The notes under the pieces: generated by a model | Told to the model about the DNA's origin: nothing | Database searches by the model: none | Seen by the model: only the letters and a program-made list of their open reading frames with translations | NCBI GenBank assembly: GCA_011319805.1 | Contig: SJRY01000229.1 | Location: 806,001-870,000, forward strand | Reading direction: 5' to 3' | DNA length: 64,000 nt | From: Macrocybe gigantea | Lineage: Eukaryota > Basidiomycota > Agaricomycetes > Agaricales > Callistosporiaceae | Translations under genes and position numbers: made by a program | Shown here: positions 10,946 to 21,700 of the stretch, piece after piece | Layout of the letters: each line of letters opens with the position of its first letter | How positions within the stretch are numbered: the first letter of the stretch is position 1

Positions 10946-13900
10946 ATGCGATTCTTCCTCCTCGTACTAACTTTAGCTTGTTCTTTCTTGGCTTCTGCAG
11001 CGTTCACCCTGCGTATGTTCTGTGCGTTTTTGCTTGTTCGTCACAATTGAGTACCGTATAGGATCATGGGACGATGCGTACGCGCTGGCCAGTGCCGTCG
11101 TCGCGCGGATGACGCTTGACGAGAAAGTCGCATCGTCACCGGCACGGGCCAACTCAATCCGAAGCGTATGTAGTGTCGAACCTTTTCTATTTCTTGTCAC
11201 AATTTCAATGATCGTACAGGTCGCTGTGTTGGCGATACTACAGCTGTTACAAGACTCGGAATTCCTTCTATTTGCTTCAATGATGGGCCCGCTGGCGTGC
11301 GCTTGGCCAAAGGCGTCACAGGATTCCCCGCGGGGATCAACGCTGCGTCTACCTTCAGTCGTCGCCTGATACGTGCGCGAGGCCAAGCCCTCGGCGAAGA
11401 ATTTCGCGGTAAGGGCATCAAGTGAGCATCTCCGACGTTTTTGATTTTTTTCGTTCTTGACGATACCCGGCTTGCCGCTGACAATGCCCCTACATAGCGT
11501 CTTCCTCGGGCCGTCCATGGACATCGTTCGTCATTTCCTTCGCGTGTTTCCGCATGATATTCGGGTTTTGTTGATATTCGGTCTTTTTTATCTTTGATCG
11601 TTCCTTAATGGAAACAGATGAGAAATCCGAAGGCAGGTCGCGGATGGGAGAGGTCAGTTATACTCACTTGTTGTCTTTATTTTTGACTCCATGCTCACAC
11701 ACCCCGTTCGTGGTTGGGCGAAATATTCAGCTTTGGATCCGACCCCTACCTGAATGGCGAGGGCGCATACGAGACTATTGCTGGCGTCCAAAGCGTCGGC
11801 GTTATGGCATGCGCGAAGCACCTCGTAGGAAATAACCAGGAGCACTGGCGCTACGGCCTAACCGCGAACATTGACGATCGCACTATGAACGAGATCTACT
11901 GGTACCCGTTCCTCCGCAGCATCGAGGTGAGTTCGCTATATGCGCTGTTTCGACCACGTACATGACCTCCCGACCAAGGCGGACGTCGCGTCAGTCATGT
12001 GCGCATACAACAGACTCAATGAGACTTCGTCCTGCCATAACGCCGCTCTGTTGGGGCCCAAAGGACTCCTGCGGAAGAACGGCTTCAAAGGCGAGAAATT
12101 CCCTGCTAGCTTATCCATTGCTAAACCTTTGACTTCCACAGGTTTCGTTGTGAGCGACTGGGGCGCTACCCATGATTCTGCCTCCGACAACGCCAACGCG
12201 GGACTTGACATGGATCAGCCAGGCGACTATCTACTCATAGGTAATGGTACTTCATCCATGTTCTAAAGTCTCTACTGATTGGTATGTATAATAGGCGGAG
12301 GCGTCTACGGCAGCAACCTCAAGAATGCGGTCAACAACGGCCAAGTCCCTACAAGTGTATGTCCTTGCATGTTATCTTATAATTCCTTTCTGAAGTGCAA
12401 GTTGGTAGCGACTGAACGAAATGGTGACGCGCATATTGGCGCCATGGTATCGTCTCAGGCAAGATTCCGTGCGCCTATTTTCTGTTCTTCATGGCTACAT
12501 CCTCAATTCTTTCTCAGGGTTATCCTCCAGTCAACTTCGACTCCCGACATCCAGACGGATCTGGCTCGCTGAATCTCAACGTCAATGTACGCAGCGCCGC
12601 CCATACTGCTCTTGCCAAGGAAATCGCATCTGCCTCCGCAGTCCTGTTGAAGAACAACCGCACGACTGACACCGGCGCTACAACCGGCACGACCACTCGC
12701 GGCCTTCCTCTTTCTCTCAAGAAGATCAAAACAATTGCCGTGGTCGGACAGGATGCCAAGATGCCAAACCTGAGCTGCAACGATCTGAATGAATGCAACG
12801 ATGGCACGATGTCTGTTGGGTAAATGTTCAATGTTTCTAAACCCAAGCTTCGCATGTTTGTCCTCAACATTGAATTGCAGATGGGGCTCCGGTGCAAACT
12901 CGCTCGAATTCATCATTCCTCCCATCGATGCCATCAATTCATTTGTTGGCACGTCTGCCACTATTACGACCTCCCTTTCGAACGATCTTGACGCAGGGGC
13001 GAATGCTGCGAAGGGAAAGGACGTTGCGCTGGTGTTTGCAAATGCGTAAGTGCGCCATATGTATTCTGGACAGTTTCTGACTTGCGATACAGCATGAGTG
13101 GCGAACTTGGTTTCTACGATATCGTCGTCGGCAATCAAGGAGACAGAAATGATTTGGACTTGTGGTGGAAAGGTGGCAGCTTGGTAAGACACCTTGTGCG
13201 TTTGTTACGATGTCTTCGTTTCATTGAAGCCTCTCACTAGATTGAACGAGTCGCAGCAGTCTGCAGCAACACGATCGTCGTCATCCATTCGGTTGGGCCC
13301 ATCTACATGCCATGGAATAAGCATCCCAACATCACTGGTATTATATATGCCGGCACTCCTGGAGAGCAGACGGGTCCATCGATTGTCGATGTTCTATTTG
13401 GCAATTACAATCCGAGTGGACGGCTTCCGTTCAGTATTGCAGATGTCAGTTGGCTCATTCTATAGTACCACTTCACTTTCTGACTTCATGATTCAGAATG
13501 AGGCCGCTTACGGGACGTCTATTGTCTATAACAGTCTGGGCTTTCCAACTGTCAGTCACTTGCCAATTCGTTTATCTTGTCGTGCGCTTATTCGCCTTTG
13601 TTTCACAAGATCGACTACACGGAAAAGCTCCTTCTAGATTATCGCTACATGGACGCCAATAACATCACGCCGAGATTCGAATTTGGCTTCGGCCTGTCGT
13701 ATACCACTTTTTCATATTCGTCGCTATCCATAACTTCTTCGGGATCCTCGCAGATCGTCACATTTACGATCACCAATGTGGGTGCGTTCGCGGCACGAGA
13801 AGCCACAGCTGTATCTTGCGTTTCCGGCGAGCGCCGGCGAACCGAAATTAGTGTTGAGGGGTTTCGAAGAGGTCGTGCTAGGCGTTGGAGCGAGTTCGAC

Positions 13901-14090
13901 AGTGACAATGGCGTTGAGTGTGAGGGACATGAGGTTTGTGTCTTATCGCCGCTGTGTTGTCCTGGCTCATTGCAATCCGCCTCTGCAGTGCGTGGGATAC
14001 CCCAAGCCAGTCATGGGTGCGACCAGCGGCACGTTCGGAGTTTCTGTAGGAGCATCCATCAAGGATATTCGCCTTAGGGGATCTTTTTAG
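10946..14090 (+). CDS. Secreted GH3 beta-glucosidase, frame-broken in this sequence
   Basis: Extracellular glycoside hydrolase family 3 enzyme acting on cellobiose-type beta-glucosides. The start at 10946 encodes a signal peptide (MRFFLLVLTLACSFLASA). The N-terminal barrel has MTLDEKV, GIPSICFNDGPAGVRL, KHLVGNNQEHWR, MCAYNRLNETSSCHN and VVSDWGATH, where Asp at 12156-12158 is the expected nucleophile. The alpha/beta sandwich follows (ASAVLLKNN, IYAGTPGEQTG). The FnIII-like end has PRFEFGFGLSYTTF and PQLYLAFPASAGEPK. At least nine introns are present. The intron at 12091-12141 has a GC donor. Three 1-nt breaks disrupt the frame: near 11131 (one base short), near 13795 (net +1) and near 14024 (one base short). 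If read literally, the protein stops at 14049, losing a TFGVSVGASIKDIRL end. Flanking frames are highly preserved, so errors or very recent decay are both possible. Confidence 0.85.
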
Positions 14091-14949
14091 GTGTCTACGG
14101 ACTTGAATAACATCGACGTTTCCCTCAAACAAGAGAAACTCTTCAGTTACTCTGGTTAAAAGGCTTGGCTATCGCAATCTTTCCCGCCTGCAGGTGATCA
14201 GGTCATGAGAACCGTCCTTTTCTCGAGCTGTACGACCAGCGGATTTTATGCGCGCGTCGGAAAGGCATTTAACCAGTTCTGCGTTGTCAGAGTTTGAATG
14301 CTGCGACTGCCGCTCGCCGATCATGTTCTGCACGGGAAGCGCTGTGCATCTTACTGTCTATATGCTTTTCGCCGCCACAACCGCGGTCCAGTTCACGTTT
14401 ATGAGAACAGCCAAGATTGCGATGCCAGCGCGCCGGGCGTCGTGACGACAACGATATCAGGGGCAAGCAGTATCTTTTGCAGTCCGATTGCCAATAGGAA
14501 TACACGTAGCGTCAGGCTGGATTACGTCGACCCACAGTACTTGTTCTGTCGTCGTGAGGACCTTTGGTTAATTGCGGTGGATTGGTATGCTGATCGTCGC
14601 GAATTCTGAATCAAGTGGATTTGTGGCCGCACGAGTCGTGAGTAGTAAATAGTTGTCTTGGACAAATGATTGAAGATTTTTGAAATCTTGGCCAGGACTT
14701 GTCCATTCCAAGTTCCCGGGCTTCTAGGGACATTGAGAACAACGGGACCTGCTTCTCGGCAGGAAATGTGCCAATTGGTGCATCCTATCCTGTTTTCTTT
14801 TGTTGCGAACTTTGCAGTCTGAGAATGCGTCTGCAGGTGCATATGGCCTAGCCTGCGCAATTGTTTGACTAGGAATTGGATTTTTCGCAATTCTTGTTCG
14901 TGTGTATTGAATCAACTACTTGTTGTCGGGAAGACGTTTTTGGAAAAGA
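14091..14949. other. Intergenic, no gene seen
   Basis: About 860 nt downstream of the GH3 gene. Short open frames on both strands show no motif, splice pattern or family block I recognise. Confidence 0.4.
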
Positions 14950-14970
14950 GCCTGCCCAATTTGGGCAGGC
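14950..14970. repeat. 21-bp perfect inverted repeat upstream of DUF7918-like copy 3
   Basis: Arms GCCTGCCCAA and TTGGGCAGGC are exact reverse complements around a single T. It lies 118 bp before the ATG of copy 3 and about 50 bp before its TATA box, where a dimeric transcription factor could bind. Nothing comparable was noticed upstream of the other copies. Confidence 0.55.
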
Positions 14971-15020
14971 ATGTTGCCCAGTCATGGAATTAGATGACCT
15001 TTTTCTTCCGAGAAGGAGCA

Positions 15021-15029
15021 TTTATATAA
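15021..15029 (+). promoter_or_regulatory. TATA box of DUF7918-like copy 3
   Basis: TTTATATAA, 60 nt before the ATG at 15089. Spacing allows transcription to start around 15050 with a short leader. Confidence 0.5.
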
Positions 15030-15088
15030 TGATGGCTGGACCGTGTTTTCACATTTCTCCTTGCGGCCCTTGTCTTTCACCTCGCATT

Positions 15089-16201
15089 ATGTTGCAGTAC
15101 CAGACATTTAGCGCCTCCGTCATCACGGAGGGCCTGGAGAATGAAGTACATCAAGAGTTTCTCGATCTCAGTGGTCCCCACCCTATTGTTAGAGGCTGGA
15201 TTGCTTCAGAAGCGGGAAAGGTTTGCGAATCCTTCGTTTGCTCTTTCCTTGTGTATGCTAATCATCCCATCTTACACTCAAGAAATTTTTCTATTGTTTG
15301 GGGAACCTCAGCAGTCGAGTTCCCAGTGGAGGGTGTCATCTCAATTGATGGAATAGAACAGAGTTGTGATTACGTTGTCATAATGGATGCTGAGATCCCT
15401 CGCATCGAACTTCCATGCGCGAGATCGGAAGACAAAATCAGGGACTTCATTTTCTCCCAGTACAAGTAGCAGGTACGTCGGGGTGGAGCCGTTCTGAACT
15501 GTCGATGAATATCAACATAACATTTTCCCAGATGATGATATCTACAATCACACATTGGGCCATACATATCGATTTGGTTCTATATCCATCGAGCTTTGGA
15601 AGGTCAGAGTCACAAAAATTGTGAACAAACAATATCAGCACCAGAAATTCGACCCTACAAGTGTGTTACCGGACATCATACACGAAAAGAGCAAGCAGAG
15701 TGGGATGCATCGAGTGCAGTGAGCCTCCATTTCTATTCACCTTGATAATGCCAGATCCTCACCCACGCCGAATGACTGGTTGTGGAGATTCGGACAGGAA
15801 TGTATGGCTCCTAACAGTGACCCTGAGACTGTGATATTCCGCCGTGTTGGCAAGAAGCCGCTCGTCGCTTTTGAATTTCTCTATCGACCCATAGGTAAGT
15901 ACTCGATCCTGCATAGCAGCACTTTCTCTAAGTGGGTCCAGAAATCCTGATCGCGAATGGCATTGTGACACGGCCGCACCCTCCACCGGACTATAACACT
16001 ACCTCACGAAGGGCGTCGCCTTCCGCCAACGAGGAGATCGCCGATGAAATTCAGCAGCTCGAGGTGCGCAATCTGTGTTTCTGTGAAAACAATCACAAGA
16101 GCTGAACCCTGCAGGCGCGATTGAGGGTCTTGAGAAGGCGGCTCACCGAGGGCCAACCCACTCGGCGTAAGCATGAAGTCAAACGGGAAAATCGTAGTTA
16201 G
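15089..16201 (+). CDS. DUF7918-like protein, copy 3, without SIM
   Basis: Start chosen at 15089 because it gives MLQYQTFSASVITEG, matching the N-terminus of copies 1 and 2; an in-frame extension further upstream lacks family similarity. Intron 1 follows RGWIASEAGK. Exon 2 runs NFSIVWGTSAVEFPVEG to KIRDFIFSQYK. Exon 3 has SISIELWKVRVTKI and DIIHEKSKQSGMHRVQ. Later exons give LIANGIVTRPHPPPDY, EIQQLE joined to ARLRVLRRR. The end is KHEVKRENRS, in which VKRE fits the SUMO-acceptor consensus, but the IDLT motif is absent and the stop comes early. It is convergent with copy 4, 65 nt apart. Compared with its paralogues this copy is tail-truncated, by mutation or by divergence. Confidence 0.7.
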
Positions 16202-16266
16202 AACCGGTCGTACAGATTGATAGCGACAAATGGATAGTACAAGGGCGATTTGCGTATTAATGAATG

Positions 16267-17469
16267 TCAGTCAGAGGTAAGGTCGATTATCTCGGGCATT
16301 GCCCGACGTTTGCGAGGTCGCAGCCTTTGATCCAATGTAGAGTCGTCTAATTCACGCTTCGTTGTGTTTGGATCATTGGCCCTCCATCCATGCCATTCTC
16401 TTCTTGTGCTGCTCGTTCTCGCAATGCCTTCAATCTAGCCTGGGAAAACCGTCAGGTCATGATCCAATGACAGAGCTCAAAACGCTTGAACCTCCAAATC
16501 CTGTATTTCGTCTTGTATCTCTGACTTCACAGCAACTTTTGGCTCTGGAATGTCCTCTTTAGGCGGCGAGGGGGGCTTTGGGGCAATCTTATCGGCTATG
16601 AGCATCTCTATATATCTGTATTAGCAGTGAAATGTCGGCGGAATGAGTTTGGTGACCATACCCAATGGCCGATACTTAAATACAAACTCTACCAAGACTC
16701 TAGAGTTATACTTAACGTTAAATTGCTTGGTACGGATTATGGCAGCACTAGGCTTGCATGCTTGACCTAGTCTGCATATTGATGCTCAGATAAGAATAAG
16801 ATACGTATGTGCAGACCCCCGAGGACTCACTTTACGTGATGCATCCCAGCCTTCTTTGATTTTTCGTGAACAATCACATCCGGAAGGGATGTGGGCCTCT
16901 GGAACGCATGTCTTTGTTTCTTCAACGGCTTTTTGGATGTGGTACTGGCTTTCCGTAGGGCTACGGAGATTTCACCTATCTTTGAAGCATCTATCATGTC
17001 CAGATATGCATCGTCATCTGGCCTGTCATGAGTGATATGCCGAAAACCATGTCCAGTGAGTCTCACCGGTCAGTGCTATGTCGGAGAAAGTAAGCCTTCT
17101 CAGGCTATGCAAGGAAGTCCCAGTGGAGGTGATAGATACGAAATTAGGGTCCTTGGGATACGAATCCTCGTCCATCATTAAATCTATGTCACAAGCCATG
17201 GCCTTTCCGTCAATTTTAACATCGCTGTGTATTGGAAAGGCACGATGCTGATTTTTCCAATTTATGGAAAATTTCTGCAAGCGACAAAGTTTAGAAACAA
17301 CTCAAGACTTTAACCTGAATTATATCGTCACCTTCCCGGACTTGGATGCAATCCAGCCACTCACGACAGGTCCCCGCCCTTCCTCACCAGTCGTAGTTTC
17401 GATACCGTACGTTTCGCATTGGCTGCCTTCGATGGCAATCCACGCAGAGAAATCACCATGTTGGAGCAT
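16267..17469 (-). CDS. DUF7918-like protein, copy 4, with C-terminal SIM
   Basis: The start at 17469 gives MLQHGDFSAWIAIEG and VVSGWIASKSGK before intron 1. The core includes LRRLTFSDIALTG near 17090, DDDAYLDMIDASKIGEI near 17000 and the VIVHEKSKKAGMHHVK block near 16830. Then come PKVAVKSEIQDE (VKSE is psi-K-x-E) and LE joined to ARLKALRERAAQEENG. Near 16390-16400 the frame appears to lose one base. Past it, the following frame carries TTKRELDDSTLD, a basic RPRKRR cluster and the final MPEIIDLTSD, another SUMO-interacting motif. Read literally, translation stops about 40 residues earlier. The preserved downstream tail argues for an indel error or a recent lesion. Confidence 0.68.
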
Positions 17470-17935
17470 GAGACGATTGCGCGTTGGATAACTACAACTC
17501 GAGTGGAAGATCTGGAGAGAGTGTCCGAAACATGTTATTACTTTGTAGGATATGATTGCTCAGCGGCTCAGACGTCTGACATTCTATCGCATGATCATCA
17601 ATATGACGCAAGGCCTGATGGAGTAGATGCCTGGGCCTATGGAATCTGCCAAAAGAGATGCAGTAATATCGTTAATATGTTGTTCTATGGTCTTAGAAAC
17701 GCTGGTCATAAGTCATCACCAAATGTCCCAATTTCTCTGAGGACAAGTCGCCGATCATAGAAAAGTCTTGGTTTCGACACCTTTGGTTTCCTCATAGCCT
17801 CAAACCCGAGGTCGCGTAAATCAGGTCAAGGAGGTTCAAGGGGACACCGTGAAGGGTCAGGTGACCGACTGAACACAGATCACCGCCAGAGCATTGCAGG
17901 TTGAACATTTGTTCATCGCAACGACCGCTTCAGGC
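17470..17935. other. Intergenic, divergent promoters
   Basis: About 470 nt between copy 4 and the small orphan gene. No coding or RNA feature could be supported. Confidence 0.4.
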
Positions 17936-18385
17936 ATGAACTCGCCCACCGAACCAGCTTCACCTTCGCCATCGACGCCGTCGTCGGAGTCTCCTCCGCC
18001 AGAGGAGACCAACCCGCAACCGACCAGCGTCGCTTCGCCTCTGATGAACCTCGCGAGCCAGATCTCATCCACCTTTTCTGGCGGATCGTCCAAGCGTCGG
18101 CTTCCCGGTTCTGGCTACGGCGCATCTTCGTCCGCTCGCGATCCGAAGAGCAGGAGGAGGGGCGACGTCGGACGGCACGGGATGGCAGGTGGCGGCAGCT
18201 CCGTGTGGGACACCAAGGAAGCGAAGCGAGAGAAGGACGAGCTGGTCGATAGCAATTTAGTCGATTCCTCAGAAAAGGCACGCATTTTTAGAAACCACTA
18301 CTTTTAGACTGACACTGGAGCTAATCGAACGCTGGTAGAAATTGGAGACCCTTTTCAAGAGGATCTGCTGAAGGAGAGTACTTAG
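17936..18385 (+). CDS. Small conserved orphan protein, about 128 aa
   Basis: Starts MNSPTEPASPSPSTPSSE, a Ser/Pro-rich disordered N-terminus. A basic SSKRRLPGSGYGASSSAR block and RDPKSRRRGDVGR follow. The C-terminal helix-like motif is KREKDELVDSNLVD, then FLRKEIGDPFQEDLLKEST. Two sequence oddities lie between these halves. One base seems missing near 18266 (GATTCC where VDFLRK needs GATTTCC), and the intron at 18278-18338 uses a GC donor (AAAG|GCACGC) with acceptor GGTAG, giving K|EIGDPF in frame. Read without these, the protein ends IFRNHYF. I recall similar tails in other basidiomycetes but know no function. Basic clusters suggest a nuclear location, which is inference. Confidence 0.6.
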
Positions 18386-18717
18386 CATTTCGTATGTGAG
18401 TGACTTTACTTCCGTTGTCGACACAGCAGCCTGATAGAGGTTACGGAAAGTAACTTTCGTTGTTTTATGCCCTGTACTATACTCACCCCGCGAAAACGAA
18501 GACCCGCAAATATATTTTACACCCACAGCCGAATCTGACCACGGCTTTTGCTGATACAGTATTGTACATACATTCGTTGCAAGCAGTCCGTGTCGCGTCC
18601 TCACAAGAGTAGCTTGATAAATACCTTCATGTAGCCTAGGTGAGATGTCGGCATCAGAGATGAAGAATAAATAATGCCTCAGTCCATGAAAAATCGGGAA
18701 GGTCCTTATCCGCCACA
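18386..18717. other. Intergenic, convergent 3' ends
   Basis: About 330 nt between the orphan gene and the end of the flippase gene. Nothing recognisable. Confidence 0.4.
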
Positions 18718-21700
18718 TCATCCTGCTTTACCCGTCGAGGGCTCCTTTCGTCTCAAGAGACCGCGCCTGAGCGACAGTATCTGCTGCGAGAAGGACGACT
18801 CTTTGCCCTTCTTCGGCGCACGGGAACCAGCCCCGCGGGAGCGGATACGGTTCTCCGAGAGATTGCTCTGCATGCGCTGCATGGCCACACCGTGTTCCTC
18901 GGTCGCAAAGTCAAAACCACGATCGACGGATACAATCCCGGTGGACATGTCCGTCCTGCTGGCCATTCTCACATCCATGGACGGCCGAATTTGGTTGATC
19001 GTCGTGACGCTGTCATTGGCGGCGGTGTCCTGCGGGAGGTCGCCAAGGCCAGACCTGCGCGACGCCGGGGAAACCGGTCTTTGGAATGCATGGAGAGGCG
19101 TGACGTAGACATCGCGAGCAAGATCGCGGTGTGGTTCGTTTTTTGCTATCCATCGGATTATGCCAAGGTCGTCAGGAGCAAAGGCCGATCTCCACGCTAT
19201 CGCGAGATACCGAGGTAAGAGTGCGAGGCAGAACGTGAGCGGAATGCAGAGCCAGAAGTACGCCGATGTAAATAGGAAATAGTCATTTCCATAGAGCGCT
19301 GTGACAGCATAACCGGGTGATACGAGCGAGTAGATGATCTGAATACTAGCTTGAGTCTTGCCATCTCCGAGACGTCAAACGTCACTCACCGTGAATACCC
19401 AGACGACGACAATCCCAATAAATACGGCAAAGAACAGCCAAGCTGTCCAGGCGGTCGCATTGAAACCTGTGTAGATATCCGCAATCATCACGGTAGATAT
19501 CGCCATTGTCTGTGAGAGTACTGTCAGCGCGGTGCACTACGTCAGGGTTGGCGAAATGGTTACAGTAGAAAATTCATAAATATACGTGTCATATCCATCC
19601 TTGCGAGACGTGGGTGACGTATAGGTGTAGTGTATGAGGAAATAAATAACTGCAGACTGAAGCAGAGGAATCAGTCACTCAATAAGATGCAATCATTGAA
19701 AGCGCAGATTATACTTGAACGATGCCATCGAGAATATAGACGAGGAAGGGTTTTATGCCAAACCAAGTGCCCTCGCGTCCATAGCGATATAGCTCAGGGA
19801 TTGCCATTAGGATGTGGGAGTCTTGGAAACATATTTCAGCTGAACATGAACACGTCGCGAAAGGCTGACGAAGCGTACCAAGGAATCTATCAAACACACC
19901 AACGCCAATGACAGGAGCAATGGTCCATAGCGAGTTCCAAAACAATATGTAAATATAATCGAAAACACTGCAGAGCAGCGCTTCATAGGTGCAGGTCAGA
20001 GCCAGAGATCGGTACTTACTAGTAACCGCTCCATCCTTCATAGATCTGGAACCACCACAGGACTCCTACGGAGACGATGTTTTTGTAGAAGAAGTTTAGA
20101 ATCCTCGAAGACGTATCTTAGTTTGAATCACATCCTGAGGCTAGAATAACATACATAGTCCCGTTCCGAGCGTAAGACCAATGCCCATGAACGAGGAGTA
20201 GTTTCTTCAGAAAGCGGAACTGCAATCAAAATCTCAATAAAGCCGATCATTCTAATGATTTAAGAGTCTGACCTGGGCAATAGCATAGTCCGAAGAATTC
20301 ACTGCTTGCAAACCTTCTTCGCCCGCAATCCCGATTCCCACGTCGGCTGCCTAAAGGCAGTCAGCCTCGGTCTCGTACATTTTGCCTTGTCTTTCAGGTC
20401 CGTACCTGAATCATGCTAACGTCATTTGCGCCGTCTCCAATAGCCAACGTCATAGCGCGGAGACTATCTTTCACCAACCTGACAATCAGCGCTTTTTGAA
20501 GTGGAGAAACTCGACAACAGATGACGCCCTCGCAGAGCGTGCCTAGGCGAAGAAGCAGGGACTTGCTGCCTTCATTGTCGAACGCCTGAACGGATTCAAT
20601 TAGGACGTACTTAACAGGCAAGACTTGGAAAACGCAAGGGCACCTCTGCTAGAGCAGTCCATCGATTACCAAGACGTACCCTCCTGGCCGCTCACCGTTG
20701 TCCCTTCCGACGAGGGAAGAGACTCCACTCAGCATGCGCTGCAGAGGAATTTCCTGCTGTGCATCATCGGGTGTCGACATCGAATGTTGTTTAAGCACAC
20801 TGTGCTCAGACTCTAGAAAGAACTCTTCGATAGCTTTGCTGAGCTGAATGGTTACAGGAGCATTTTCACACCGCCACGAATGACAATAAGGTTGGACTCT
20901 GGCGAGATCAGCCTTGTGCTTTTTCCGATCGCTTAAAGTCACAGGGATCAGTTGTGCGCCCGGCAGGAGGAACACGCAAGACGCTTACCTACAGCAGTCT
21001 CAAGTTTGTCGCCTGTAGCTACCCATATTTTGATGCCCGCACGCTTGAGGTCGGCGATAGTTTCCGGTACACCATCCTGCAATCGATCCTCAATAGCTGT
21101 TGCACCAAGGAGATGCAATCTCTCTCTCTCTCTATCTCGTCGCACACAGCCTCAATTTTTGCTTCCCTGTCATCCATTGAGACGGTGGCATCATGATATC
21201 TTGCGCTCCAAGTCTCGTATTGATCATCTGTAAGACAATGGACGTCATACATCGTCCGGAATGATATCAAAATAACTGACGAACCAGGTATAATCTTATA
21301 AGCCAGGGTGAGCGTACGCAATCCGCTCCTGGCGAATTCACTCAAGTGGGCCTCCGTATCCTCCACCAGTTGCGCAGCGGGATCCTCCAGACGCTCAATT
21401 ATGACATTGTCCGCCCCTTTTGTTAACAACAACAATTGACCATCGTTGCCCTCACGGAGCTGCCGCACTATCACGCTCATCCGCTTCCTGGCACTGCTAA
21501 ACTCCAGGATGTTCAGCAATTGATACTTCTCCACGTCTGGAGCGCTTGAAGGGGTCGTGACATGCAAGACATCCCGTTCTCGGCCACGGAAGACGAAGCC
21601 TACATCGGCCGCAGCTTGTACCAGAGCTGCTTCGTCTGGGGACTGAGCCTTGTACTGTATCTCTCCCGTAGCAGGATCGACGGCTGTCAGCACGCTATGA

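Noticed and set aside
10946..14090. Calling the GH3 gene a pseudogene outright
   Set aside because: Frames are preserved on both sides of each 1-nt break, the catalytic Asp and secretion signal are intact, and similar breaks occur in core genes such as AP-2 mu, so sequence error is at least as likely.
21060..21130. Possible intron (donor GTGCGA) across the flippase GA run
   Set aside because: Splicing it out would remove LLGAT of a strongly conserved block and lead directly to a stop.
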